Assembly: GCF_030687145.1 (NCBI RefSeq)
Contig: NZ_CP117460.1
Location: 2,108,001-2,172,000 of the forward strand
Source: Pseudomonas sp. FP1742
GTDB taxonomy: Bacteria; Pseudomonadota; Gammaproteobacteria; Pseudomonadales; Pseudomonadaceae
Direction: 5' to 3'
DNA: 64,000 bases
Both the position numbers and the translations under genes were made by a program. The notes beneath the pieces were generated by a model, which saw only the letters and a list, made by a program, of their open reading frames with translations, searched no databases and had not been told where the DNA came from. Below are positions 41,659 through 50,065 of the stretch, piece after piece. Every line of letters starts with the position of its first letter. Position 1 is the stretch's first letter.

Positions 41659-44600
41659 TCAGCTACATGACTCGCCCTGGCAGCCGAGGAGCACTTCGGT
41701 AAACGACTCCAGTAGCGACTCGCTGTAGATCATGCTGCGGTGCGGCAGTGGTGAGTGGATCGAGGTGTGCAATTGGCCTGTCACATTGTGGGCCCTGAGC
41801 AGTTGTTCCGAATACAGCACTTGTTTCAGGGTTTTATGCGACAGCGACCACCAGCAACTGGCCTTGACCTTGAGCAGCGGCAGCGAGAAGGCATTGAACG
41901 CGTCCACCAGGCGATCATGAATCGCATAGGCCTGGGCGTTCATGACTTCCTGCTTGATGCCTTCCAGGGTCGCGATCATCTCTTGCTCGCCGGTGGCCGT
42001 CTGTTCGCTGGCCCAGCGATAGAAGGCCTTAAGGTCGGCCGTCGGGTTCCGGGCGATGAAGTTCGCCGCCGCCGGTTCCAGATGCGCGAACATCAGGTTG
42101 AAGACTTCGAGTGCTGCCAGCAGTTCGTTTTCCGCGCTGAGGTGGTTCGGGTTGTCTTTTTCCAGAGGCTTGCGCGGCAGGTCGGCGGGCAGGTCACGTT
42201 CCGGCAGAGTGGTGTCGACGAGGCCGAGGAAGGTCACTTCCTTGCCCTGGCGCTCCAGGTGGGCGGCGACGTCCATGGCAATGGCGCCGCCCAATGACCA
42301 GCCCATCAATCGGTAGGGGCCGTGGGGCTGCTTCTCGACGATCTGTGCGCTGTAGTCGGCAATCATCTCGGCCCATGTCTGAGCGTTCGAGTCTTTGTCG
42401 GCAAAGCCCTTGTGCATCACGCCGAAGGTCCGGGCATGGGCACTGAGTTTTTTCGCCAGCGGCTGATAACAGAACACGATACCGCCGCTGGGGTGCAGGC
42501 AGAACAGCGGCGGCGCCGACGCTGTCGAGGCATTGAGTTCGACCACGCATTGCACATGCTGCTGATGCTCCAGGGCGATGAATCTGGCCAGTGCCTGGAC
42601 ATTGGGGTGAGCCAGCATGTGTTGCAACGCCAGTTTGATGCCCAGGCGCGCGTTAAGGGTCGAGATGAATTGAATGGCCAGAATCGAGTGGCCACCGAGT
42701 TCGAAAAAGTTGTCGTCCAGGCTGACACGCTCGACCTGCAACGCTTCTTGCCAGAGTTCGGCGAGCGCCTTTTCCAGTGGCGTTTCGGGGGCAATGAAGT
42801 GGCGCTGCGTCTGGCTGAGGTCGGGCTGCGGCAGGGCCTTGCGGTCGAGCTTGCCGTTGGGGCTCAACGGCATGGCGGCCAGTACCAGCAGATGACTGGG
42901 CACCATGTAGTCTGGCAGATTGGCCTTGAGCTCAGCCTTGAGGGTTTCGCGCAGGTCGAATTGTTGCTGCTCGCTCAGCGAGTCGCTTTGGGCCACGACA
43001 TAGCCGACCAACTGCAAACCCACTGCGCCTTCCCGGGCAACCACTAACGTCTCGCGGACCTGCGGCGATCGCAGCAGGCATGACTCGATTTCCCCGAGTT
43101 CGATGCGGAAGCCGCGGATCTTCACCTGGTGATCCAGCCGGCCTGCATACTCGATCACGCCGTCGGCGCGATAGCGCGCCAGATCGCCGGTGCGGTAGAG
43201 ACGACCGCCGCCCTGAACATCGAACGGGTCGGGGATGAAGCGCTCGGCCGTGAGCTCAGGTCGCTTGAAGTAGCCGCGTGCGAGCAGGTCGCCGGCAATC
43301 ATCAGTTCACCGACGACACCCACTGGCACTGGCTGGCCGCCGGCATCGAGCAGGTAAATCGCCCGTCCGGCCAGAGGCTGGCCGATCGGCATGCTTTTGG
43401 GGAGGGCGATTTGCCCTGTCACGTAGTCGCTGCAATCCAGCACCGTGGCGCTGACTGTCGTTTCCGTCGGCCCGTAGGTGTTCAGCAGCTTCACGTGCCC
43501 GAGGCCGGCCTTGCCCCAGGCCGCCACGCCCTCCGGTGGCATCGCTTCGCCACCGACGATCACTTGCCGCAGTGCACCGTAGTCGCGCTGACCGGCTGCG
43601 GCGAAGTCCTTGGCCAGCATGTTCCAGTAGGTGGTGGTCAGGTCGCTGACGCTGAACTGTTTGTCGAGCAGTTCGCGGTACCAGGTTTCACTGTCCCAGA
43701 TATCCGGCCCGCGCAGCACCACCGAGGCGCCGCAGATCAACGCCGGGTAAAGCTGCTCGACAAAGGCATCGAAGTTGAACGTGGCGAACTGCAGGGACCG
43801 GTCCTGTGCGCTCAGGCCGAGAAACTCCAGCGCCACCTGGGCGTGACGGGTTAACGCCGCCTGGGTGATGCCGACCCCTTTGGGGCGACCGGTAGAGCCG
43901 GACGTGAACATCACATAGGCGAGGTTTTGGCCGGTGGTGCGGCAGGGCGGGTCAAGTGCGGGCAGCGTCCCCCGGACATCGATGTCGTCGACGCAGCGTT
44001 GCTGAACGCCGGGCATCGATGGCAGCCGATCAAGCAGCGAACGCTGGCTCAGCAACACGCTCAGGCCACTGTCTTCAATCATCCAGGCCAGGCGTTCCTG
44101 CGGATAATCGGGGTCCAGTGGCACATAAGCGCCGCCGGCCTTGAGCACCGCCAGCAGGCTGACAATCATCTGCGCCGAACGCTCCACGGCAATGCCCACC
44201 AGCACTTCCGGTCCGACACCCTGTGCAATCAACGAGTGGGCCAGGCCATTGGCGGCGGCGTTGAGCTGGGCATAACTGAGCTCAAGGTCGTTGAAGATCA
44301 GGGCCACCGAGTCGGGGGTTGCCAGCGCCTGGCGTTCGAACAACTGATGCACGCCGTCCTCAGGCATGGCCGACGCGGGCGGATTCCACTGCTGCAACTG
44401 AACCTGGCGTTCGTCGCTTGCCAGCAACGGCAATTCGCCGAGCGCACGCAGCGGATCTTCCGTGAGTGCATGGAGCAGGTTCAGCCAGTGCCGGGCCAGG
44501 CGTTCGAGGGTGGCGGGGGCGTAGAGGTCCCGGCTGTATTCGAGACTCGCGCTGATGCCATCGAGCGAATAGCCGACGTCCAGGGACAGATCGAATTTGG

Positions 44601-45834
44601 CCTGGCCGGGACCCGCGCCGAGGAACTCCAGCGCCAGTCCGTCCAGGTCGATCCGGTCCGGTTGCCCGGTGTCAGTGCGCCAGTTGAACAGCACCTGGAA
44701 CAACGGATTGGCGTGTTCGCTGGCATGCAATCGCAACGCGTCGAAACTCAATTCCAGCGGGTAATCGCCATGGTCCAGCGCCGCCAACGATTCGCGCCGC
44801 AGCCGCTGGAGAAAGTCTGCGCAGGACAGCAGCGGATCAATGCGCGCCCGGTACACCTGGGAGCTGACGAAAAAGCCGACCAGACCCTGGGTTTCGCTGC
44901 GATTGCGGGTGGCGTTGGGTACGCCGACGGTAAAGTCGTATTGGCCACTGTAGCGGCTCAATAACAATTGCCAGGCCCCGAGGGTCACGACGAAAGGCGT
45001 CAGTTTTTGCTGCTGGCAGAAGCGGTTCAGGGCTTGCGCGAGGGGCGCTGGCACACTGAAGTCATACTGCCCGGCAGGGTGGCTGTGCTGGGCATTTCGT
45101 GGGAAGTCCACCGGCAGATCGAGGGCCGGCAATGTTTGCCCCAGATACTCTTGCCAGTATTCGGCGCTGCTGGCGCAGGTTGCGCTGTGCAGGTATTCGC
45201 CACGCTGCCAGGCGGCATAGTCGGCGTACTGGATGGCCGGGCGAGGCAAGGGTGATGTATCGCCGCTGCCGGCCTGGGCAAAGGCCCGTGTCAGGTCTTG
45301 CATCAGAATGGCATTGGACCAGGCATCGGAAACGATATGGTGCATGTTCATCAGCAACAGATGCTCGTCGGCCGAAATCTGCAGCAGCGTCGCCCGCATC
45401 AGCGGTGCCTGACGCAGATCGAACGGCGTGCCGGCCTGGGCCTCGATACGTAGCGCGATCCGCTTGGCGCGGGCCTCGTCCGACAGACCCGACAGGTCTT
45501 CATGGTCGAGCACCAGTATTGCCTGCGCATCGACCACCTGCATTGCGCAACCATCGATTTCGACGAAGGCACTGCGCAAGATATCGTGACGCTCAAGCAC
45601 CTTGTTCAGGGCTGTTTCCAGCCGCCGGGGCGCCAGGGGGCCGGTGATGCGCATGACACGGGGCAGGTTGTAGGCGGCGTTGTCCGGTGACAGTTGCTGG
45701 AGAAACCACAGCCGCTGCTGGGCGAAAGACAGCGGCGCCGGACGCTGGTTGGCGCGGGCGGTTATCCCTTGGGGTTGATCACCGGCATCGGCCAGCAACA
45801 GCGCCAGTACATCATCATCGATCAAGTCGTTCAT
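41659..45834 (-). CDS. Terminal pyoverdine NRPS: C-A-T-TE
   Basis: NRPS of 1391 aa on the minus strand. The start is ATG 45834 (MNDLIDDDVLALLLADAG); the frame extends to 46053 but there overlaps the exporter gene. Domains: C (HHIVSDA near residue 163), A (FTSGSTGRPKG near 645) with code DAEDIGTVSK, the same as module 3 of NRPS 2 (basic, Lys/Orn/hydroxyornithine-like), T (FFELGGHSILA near 1048) and a C-terminal type I thioesterase with GWSLGG near 1180. The thioesterase should release or cyclise the finished peptide, making this the equivalent of PvdD in the last step. Its A domain is close to identical in DNA to that of NRPS 2 module 3, in inverted orientation. It is co-directional with the pvdE-like gene, with 29 bases between them. 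Confidence 0.92.
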   Translation of the reverse strand: MNDLIDDDVLALLLADAGDQPQGITARANQRPAPLSFAQQRLWFLQQLSPDNAAYNLPRVMRITGPLAPRRLETALNKVLERHDILRSAFVEIDGCAMQVVDAQAILVLDHEDLSGLSDEARAKRIALRIEAQAGTPFDLRQAPLMRATLLQISADEHLLLMNMHHIVSDAWSNAILMQDLTRAFAQAGSGDTSPLPRPAIQYADYAAWQRGEYLHSATCASSAEYWQEYLGQTLPALDLPVDFPRNAQHSHPAGQYDFSVPAPLAQALNRFCQQQKLTPFVVTLGAWQLLLSRYSGQYDFTVGVPNATRNRSETQGLVGFFVSSQVYRARIDPLLSCADFLQRLRRESLAALDHGDYPLELSFDALRLHASEHANPLFQVLFNWRTDTGQPDRIDLDGLALEFLGAGPGQAKFDLSLDVGYSLDGISASLEYSRDLYAPATLERLARHWLNLLHALTEDPLRALGELPLLASDERQVQLQQWNPPASAMPEDGVHQLFERQALATPDSVALIFNDLELSYAQLNAAANGLAHSLIAQGVGPEVLVGIAVERSAQMIVSLLAVLKAGGAYVPLDPDYPQERLAWMIEDSGLSVLLSQRSLLDRLPSMPGVQQRCVDDIDVRGTLPALDPPCRTTGQNLAYVMFTSGSTGRPKGVGITQAALTRHAQVALEFLGLSAQDRSLQFATFNFDAFVEQLYPALICGASVVLRGPDIWDSETWYRELLDKQFSVSDLTTTYWNMLAKDFAAAGQRDYGALRQVIVGGEAMPPEGVAAWGKAGLGHVKLLNTYGPTETTVSATVLDCSDYVTGQIALPKSMPIGQPLAGRAIYLLDAGGQPVPVGVVGELMIAGDLLARGYFKRPELTAERFIPDPFDVQGGGRLYRTGDLARYRADGVIEYAGRLDHQVKIRGFRIELGEIESCLLRSPQVRETLVVAREGAVGLQLVGYVVAQSDSLSEQQQFDLRETLKAELKANLPDYMVPSHLLVLAAMPLSPNGKLDRKALPQPDLSQTQRHFIAPETPLEKALAELWQEALQVERVSLDDNFFELGGHSILAIQFISTLNARLGIKLALQHMLAHPNVQALARFIALEHQQHVQCVVELNASTASAPPLFCLHPSGGIVFCYQPLAKKLSAHARTFGVMHKGFADKDSNAQTWAEMIADYSAQIVEKQPHGPYRLMGWSLGGAIAMDVAAHLERQGKEVTFLGLVDTTLPERDLPADLPRKPLEKDNPNHLSAENELLAALEVFNLMFAHLEPAAANFIARNPTADLKAFYRWASEQTATGEQEMIATLEGIKQEVMNAQAYAIHDRLVDAFNAFSLPLLKVKASCWWSLSHKTLKQVLYSEQLLRAHNVTGQLHTSIHSPLPHRSMIYSESLLESFTEVLLGCQGESCS

Positions 45835-45863
45835 CGGGGCTCTCGTAGTCGGCGGTGGATCGT

Positions 45864-47522
45864 TCAGGCGGTCGCCAACGGTTTTTTTTGTGCGACGAGC
45901 TTGCCGCCTTCCATCCGCACCAATTGGTCGGCGACATCGAAGTAACGGTCGTCGTGGGAAATGACGATGATGGTCTTGCCCAGGTATTTGAGTTCCGGCA
46001 ACAGCTCGGTGTAGAAGATGCGCCGGAAGGCCGGGTCCTGGTCGGCCGCCCACTCGTCGAACACCAGCACCGGGCGTTCTTCCAGCCAGGCGTTCAACAG
46101 GGCCAGGCGTTTGCGCTGACCGGTGGAGAGGTCGGTGGTGCTGAAGGCGCCATCGCGGATGCTGACCTTGTGCGAGATTTCCAGGCGTTCCAGGTAACGG
46201 TTGGCGTCTTCGGGAACGTTCTGCTCGCCTTGTACCAATTCGTCGAACAGGTAGTAGTCGGCGAAAATCGTGGTGAACAACTGGCGATAGTCGTCGCGGT
46301 TATGCGCCAGGACCGGCTTGCCGTTAAGGATGATTTCCCCACCCTGGGGCGCATACAACCCCAGCAACAACTTGATCAGCGTGGTCTTGCCGCCGCCATT
46401 CTCGCCGACGATAAACACGATCTCGCCCTGGGCGATGGACAGGTTGACCGGCCCGAGGGCGAAGGGCTTGCTGCCGTCCACCGTCGGGAAGGCGAAATGC
46501 ACGTCGCGCATTTCAAGGTGTTCGACCACCGGTTTCGGCGCGTCTTTGTCACTGAGCAGCAGGTGCGGTTCCGGCGAGGAAAACTGCTCCGCCAGGTCGG
46601 CGATGCGCTTGAACGCAATGTTGGCGCGGCTGACCACCGGCAGGGTGGTGACCAGGTATTCCATCGGGCCCTTCATGTACAGCAGCACCAGCACGAACCC
46701 GCTGAGCACCGCTTTATCGGTGCCCAGCCACAGCGATTGCAGGGCCAGCGCCAGGCCGATCACCACGAAAAACAGCATCGAGCCAAGGGTCTTGGCCACC
46801 ACGAAGGTGTTGACCGCGCGGATGTGCGTGTTGCAGATGAAATCAGCGGTGCCTTCGATGCGTTGGCTGAACATGCGTTGGCGGCGCGGACGATGGATGC
46901 GCAGTTCCTTGGCGCCGGCGGCAATCGCGCTGTAATGCTTTTGCAGTTCGTCCTCGGCTTCGCGAGCCGCCTGGAAACCCTTGATGCCCTTGGTCCGGGC
47001 CACGTATTGCAGCGCGGTGCCGATCACCAGGGCCACCAGCAGCAAGGCAAACATCGGCAACGACAGGTAGGCCAGGTAGCTCAGGCAACCGAGGGTGACG
47101 GTGAACGCAATGGCCAGCGGCGCGAAGGAAAAGGCGAAATCACTGACGGTGTCGACGTCATGGGTCAGCACCGGAATCAGCCGATAACTGCGGAAGCGCT
47201 CGATCTGTTCGATCGGTGCCAACAGGACTTTTTCCCCCAGGGATTTACGCAGCCCGGCAATGATGTGCTGCCCGACATGGTTGGTGCCGATGTCCGACAG
47301 GATCGACGTCAGCAACGCCACTGCGCACAGGCCGATAAACGTTGCCAACACCCGGGTCGACGGGGTGTCGGCGGCGTTCAGCGCGTCATTGATGGTCGCC
47401 AGTAGCGCGGTGATGCTGAGGCCACCGAGCATGCCGAGCATGATCGACACCACAACGATGACCCGGAAAGGCCTGAGCAGGCCGAGGACTTCACTGAAGG
47501 CTCCGCGGGATTTTGAGGTCAT
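45864..47522 (-). CDS. pvdE: PvdE-like ABC exporter of the pyoverdine precursor
   Basis: Inner-membrane ABC transporter of 552 aa (PAO1 PvdE 549) with fused membrane and nucleotide-binding domains, of the cyclic peptide exporter type. It moves the acylated ferribactin precursor to the periplasm. Residues about 1-300 carry six transmembrane helices (VIVVVSIMLGMLGGLSITALL, LCAVALLTSILSDI, and others). The NBD shows Walker A GENGGGKTTLIKLL, signature LSTGQRKRLAL and Walker B VLVFDEWAADQDP. ATG 47522 (MTSKSRGAFSEV) was chosen over an upstream TTG at 47564. A perfect PvdS box lies 62 bases upstream, inside the pvdO terminator. In PAO1 pvdF lies between pvdO and pvdE; it is absent here. Confidence 0.92.
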   Translation of the reverse strand: MTSKSRGAFSEVLGLLRPFRVIVVVSIMLGMLGGLSITALLATINDALNAADTPSTRVLATFIGLCAVALLTSILSDIGTNHVGQHIIAGLRKSLGEKVLLAPIEQIERFRSYRLIPVLTHDVDTVSDFAFSFAPLAIAFTVTLGCLSYLAYLSLPMFALLLVALVIGTALQYVARTKGIKGFQAAREAEDELQKHYSAIAAGAKELRIHRPRRQRMFSQRIEGTADFICNTHIRAVNTFVVAKTLGSMLFFVVIGLALALQSLWLGTDKAVLSGFVLVLLYMKGPMEYLVTTLPVVSRANIAFKRIADLAEQFSSPEPHLLLSDKDAPKPVVEHLEMRDVHFAFPTVDGSKPFALGPVNLSIAQGEIVFIVGENGGGKTTLIKLLLGLYAPQGGEIILNGKPVLAHNRDDYRQLFTTIFADYYLFDELVQGEQNVPEDANRYLERLEISHKVSIRDGAFSTTDLSTGQRKRLALLNAWLEERPVLVFDEWAADQDPAFRRIFYTELLPELKYLGKTIIVISHDDRYFDVADQLVRMEGGKLVAQKKPLATA

Positions 47523-47578
47523 GGAAGTTTCCGCTTCAAGTGCCGCTAAAGGGCAAAGGTTCAAGAGTTTGGCTGCTT

Positions 47579-47622
47579 AAAAGACGAAACCCGTGGGCGG
47601 CGATTTAGCCGCGCACGGGTTT
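47579..47622 (-). terminator. Rho-independent terminator of pvdO, overlapping the pvdE promoter
   Basis: Arms AAACCCGTG (47587-47595) and CACGGGTTT (47614-47622) extend inward after one mismatch by five more pairs, enclosing a loop that contains ATTTA. Read on the minus strand it is followed by TTTCGTCTTTT. It lies 32 bases after the pvdO stop. Confidence 0.8.
47584..47607 (-). promoter_or_regulatory. PvdS iron-starvation box, exact (pvdE and terminal NRPS)
   Basis: On the minus strand TAAAT (47607-47603), 16 bases, then CGT (47586-47584). It is an exact match and lies within the hairpin and T-run of the pvdO terminator. Confidence 0.85.
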
Positions 47623-47653
47623 GTTGCAGGTCATGCGACAGGAGGTGGGAGCC

Positions 47654-48541
47654 TCAAAGATCCCGCGCGACGCGAAAACCGAGCCAGTCGCCACGGGTAT
47701 CGGGGTAGGTGGCATTACGGTTGCCCGAACGCGAAAACACCGGAGCTTCGCCCCAGTCATTGCCGCGAATGCGCCGGGCGGTGCATTCGCCGGTCAACCA
47801 GGCGCTGCCATCGCTCGGTGCGCCGACGTAGTTGTCGTTGTAGCAATCGGCGGTCCACTCATAGACGTTGCCGTGCATGTCGTACACGCCGAAGGCGTTG
47901 GCCGGGAAACTGCCCGCCGGTGAGGTGAAGTTGTAGCCATCGGCGGCACCGTAGGTGTTGGCGTGTTTGGCGATGCCGTATTCCTTGCCTTCATCGAACG
48001 GGAAGGGGAACGGGCCGCTGCTGCCCGCGCGGGCGGCATACTCACGCAGCGATTCGCTGACCAACCGATAGTGCTTGCCGGTCTTCTTCGAGAGCCAGGC
48101 CACATAGGCATTGACCTCGGGGAAGTTCATGCACACCGCCGGATGCCGGGCCGTGCGTTCATAGCGCGGCACGCCGGCCTTGCACTCGCGGCCCGGCCGG
48201 GTGTCGCCGTCGGGCATGACGTAACCGCTGTCGCGCAGGTACGCGTCCCACTCGCCGGCCAGCACTTGAAAGCGGCTGATGGCCAGCGGTTTGGCGAAGG
48301 TCACCGGGTGCAACGGACCTTCGTCGGGCTCGCGGCCCACCTCATTGTCCGGAGTGCCCATGGTGAAGGTGCCGGTGGGCAGCACGACCATTTCCGGGCA
48401 GTCCTTGCAGTCCTTGAATACTTTGCCGGGCTGGGCGGGTGCTGCGGCCTGAGCAGCGCCGGGCAGCAGGCCTGCAACCACGGCGGCGAAGGCCAGTGCG
48501 GGGAGCGTCTTCAAGGAAAAACTACGCAGCTCACTGTTCAT
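47654..48541 (-). CDS. pvdO: PvdO, periplasmic pyoverdine chromophore maturation protein
   Basis: Protein of 295 aa in the formylglycine-generating-enzyme-like (FGE-sulfatase) family. PvdO catalyses a final oxidation in chromophore maturation, from dihydropyoverdine to pyoverdine, in the periplasm. A signal peptide is visible (RSFSLKTLPALAFAAVVAGLLPGAAQA). Family motifs are MVVLPTGTFTMGTPDNE, HPAVCMNFPEVNAYVAWLSKKTGKHYRLVSE, GVYDMHGNVYEWTADCYND and the C-terminal WLGFRVARDL. Two adjacent ATG codons (48544, 48541) are possible; the second has better spacing from GAGAG. It is third in a pvdM-pvdN-pvdO series and is ended by a strong terminator. Confidence 0.92.
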   Translation of the reverse strand: MNSELRSFSLKTLPALAFAAVVAGLLPGAAQAAAPAQPGKVFKDCKDCPEMVVLPTGTFTMGTPDNEVGREPDEGPLHPVTFAKPLAISRFQVLAGEWDAYLRDSGYVMPDGDTRPGRECKAGVPRYERTARHPAVCMNFPEVNAYVAWLSKKTGKHYRLVSESLREYAARAGSSGPFPFPFDEGKEYGIAKHANTYGAADGYNFTSPAGSFPANAFGVYDMHGNVYEWTADCYNDNYVGAPSDGSAWLTGECTARRIRGNDWGEAPVFSRSGNRNATYPDTRGDWLGFRVARDL

Positions 48542-48603
48542 CATTGCTCTCGATAAAAAGTTAAAGGGAATCAGGGGGGGCAACTTCCGCCACGCCGCAA
48601 TCT

Positions 48604-48738
48604 CTGTAGCAGCTGGCGAAGCCTGCGTTCGGCTGCGAAGCAGTCGTAAAACCAGAGATTACGGTGTGTCAGGCAGACCGAGTCAGTCGGATTCACGACT
48701 GCTTCGCAGCCGAACGCAGGCTTCGCCAGCTGCTACAG
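48604..48738. repeat. Perfect long inverted repeat, 44-base arms
   Basis: Arms 48604-48647 and 48695-48738 are perfect inverted copies separated by 47 bases. It lies in the 243-base gap between pvdN and pvdO, which are otherwise expected to be cotranscribed, so it may stabilise the upstream mRNA or attenuate pvdO. No gene is seen in this gap. Confidence 0.92.
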
Positions 48739-48784
48739 ATCGCGTTACGACTTAACTGACTGACATTAACCATGGGGCTGGCGA

Positions 48785-50065
48785 TCAGAGCTGTTTGCCG
48801 AGCAACGCGATGAAGCGGTCGACTTCAGCTTCGTTGTTGAGCAGCCCCGGCGCCGTGCGAATCACCGGGCCCACGTCGCGCTCCACGGCATCGGCGATCA
48901 CGCGGTTCTGCATCAGCCAGGCGGCGATCTTGTCGCTGCTTTGGCCCTTGACCCGGAAGAAGCTGAAACCCGATGACAGCTCGGGACTCAGGGGTGTGAC
49001 CAGTTCGATCTGCGGGTGCGCTTGCAGGCGTTTTTTCATATAGCTGTTCAGCGCATGGATACGCGCCTGAACATCGGCCTTGCCCCATTGCAAATGCAGC
49101 TTGAAGGCTTCGTTCAGTGCCCAGCGGTGCTCGAACGAGTGGTAGCCGCCCGGTGTCATGGTGGTGGAGAACGCCGTGGCTTCGGAGAAGGTCGGGATGA
49201 TTGGCGTGACGTATTTGACCTGTTCACTGCGGCTGCAAACGATGCCGGTGCCACGGGGGCCGAACAGCCATTTGTGGGTGCCGGCGATGAAGAAGTCGCA
49301 GTTCATGGCGGGAAAACTCAAGTCCTCGACACCAAAGCCGTGCACGCCGTCGACCAGGTAAATAATGCGGTCGTGGTCGGCGCGATTGCGGTTGTGCTTG
49401 TCCACCAGCGCGCCGATGTCAGCGATCGGCAGTTTCACGCCACTGCCGGAGTGCACCCAGGTCATGCCGAGCACACGGGTTTGCGGTTTGATGTTCTGCT
49501 CGATCGAGGCCAGGATCTCCGCTTTGGAGACCGTCTGCGGATCCTTGAATAACCTGATCTTGCGCACCCGGGTGCCGTCCCGTTGGGTGCGCAGATCGAG
49601 AATGGTGTGGGTCGCGTAGTGCTCGTGGGCGGTGGTGAGGATTTCCTGGTCGGGGCGTACATGAACGCCGCCGTAAATCATCGCCAGGCCTTCGGTGGTG
49701 CTGCCGGTCAAGGCGATCTGTCTGGCATTGGCTTGCAGGTAACGGCCGGCCCAGACACGCACCTCTTCTTCACGCTGCTCGATCACGCCCAGGTCCCAGT
49801 CCATCGCCAACCCGGGGTTTTTATCGAGGGCGGCACGGTGCATCTCGATCGCTTCACGCACAGGCTTGGGGTGCGAGGTGATCAGGAAATTGGAGAAATG
49901 CAGGTAATCCGGATCCTGGTCGAACAGCTGCCGCAGTTGTGCCCATTTGTCCCCAGGCAGCGAGGGCACTGGCGTGGCGTTGGCGACGTTGTCCAGGCCG
50001 GCAGTCAACGGCAGGCCGGCGGCGAGGATTCCGGCCTGTTTCAGAAAGGTGCGACGATCGCTCAT
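48785..50065 (-). CDS. pvdN: PvdN, Tat-exported PLP enzyme modifying the pyoverdine glutamate
   Basis: Protein of 426 aa of the aminotransferase class V / isopenicillin epimerase-like family. PvdN converts the chromophore-bound glutamic acid to succinamide in the periplasm. The twin-arginine signal MSDRRTFLKQAGILAAGLPLTAG is clear. The PLP Lys is in the FIAGTHKWLFGPRGTG segment; other family features are ALTGSTTEGLAMIYGGV and YLVDGVHGFG. ATG 50065 overlaps the pvdM stop by four bases, showing translational coupling. Length agrees with PAO1 PvdN (427). Confidence 0.93.
   Translation of the reverse strand: MSDRRTFLKQAGILAAGLPLTAGLDNVANATPVPSLPGDKWAQLRQLFDQDPDYLHFSNFLITSHPKPVREAIEMHRAALDKNPGLAMDWDLGVIEQREEEVRVWAGRYLQANARQIALTGSTTEGLAMIYGGVHVRPDQEILTTAHEHYATHTILDLRTQRDGTRVRKIRLFKDPQTVSKAEILASIEQNIKPQTRVLGMTWVHSGSGVKLPIADIGALVDKHNRNRADHDRIIYLVDGVHGFGVEDLSFPAMNCDFFIAGTHKWLFGPRGTGIVCSRSEQVKYVTPIIPTFSEATAFSTTMTPGGYHSFEHRWALNEAFKLHLQWGKADVQARIHALNSYMKKRLQAHPQIELVTPLSPELSSGFSFFRVKGQSSDKIAAWLMQNRVIADAVERDVGPVIRTAPGLLNNEAEVDRFIALLGKQL

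Noticed and set aside
45855..47405. Plus-strand open frame across pvdE
   Set aside because: Walker A, signature and Walker B motifs are on the minus strand; the plus-strand product is low complexity.
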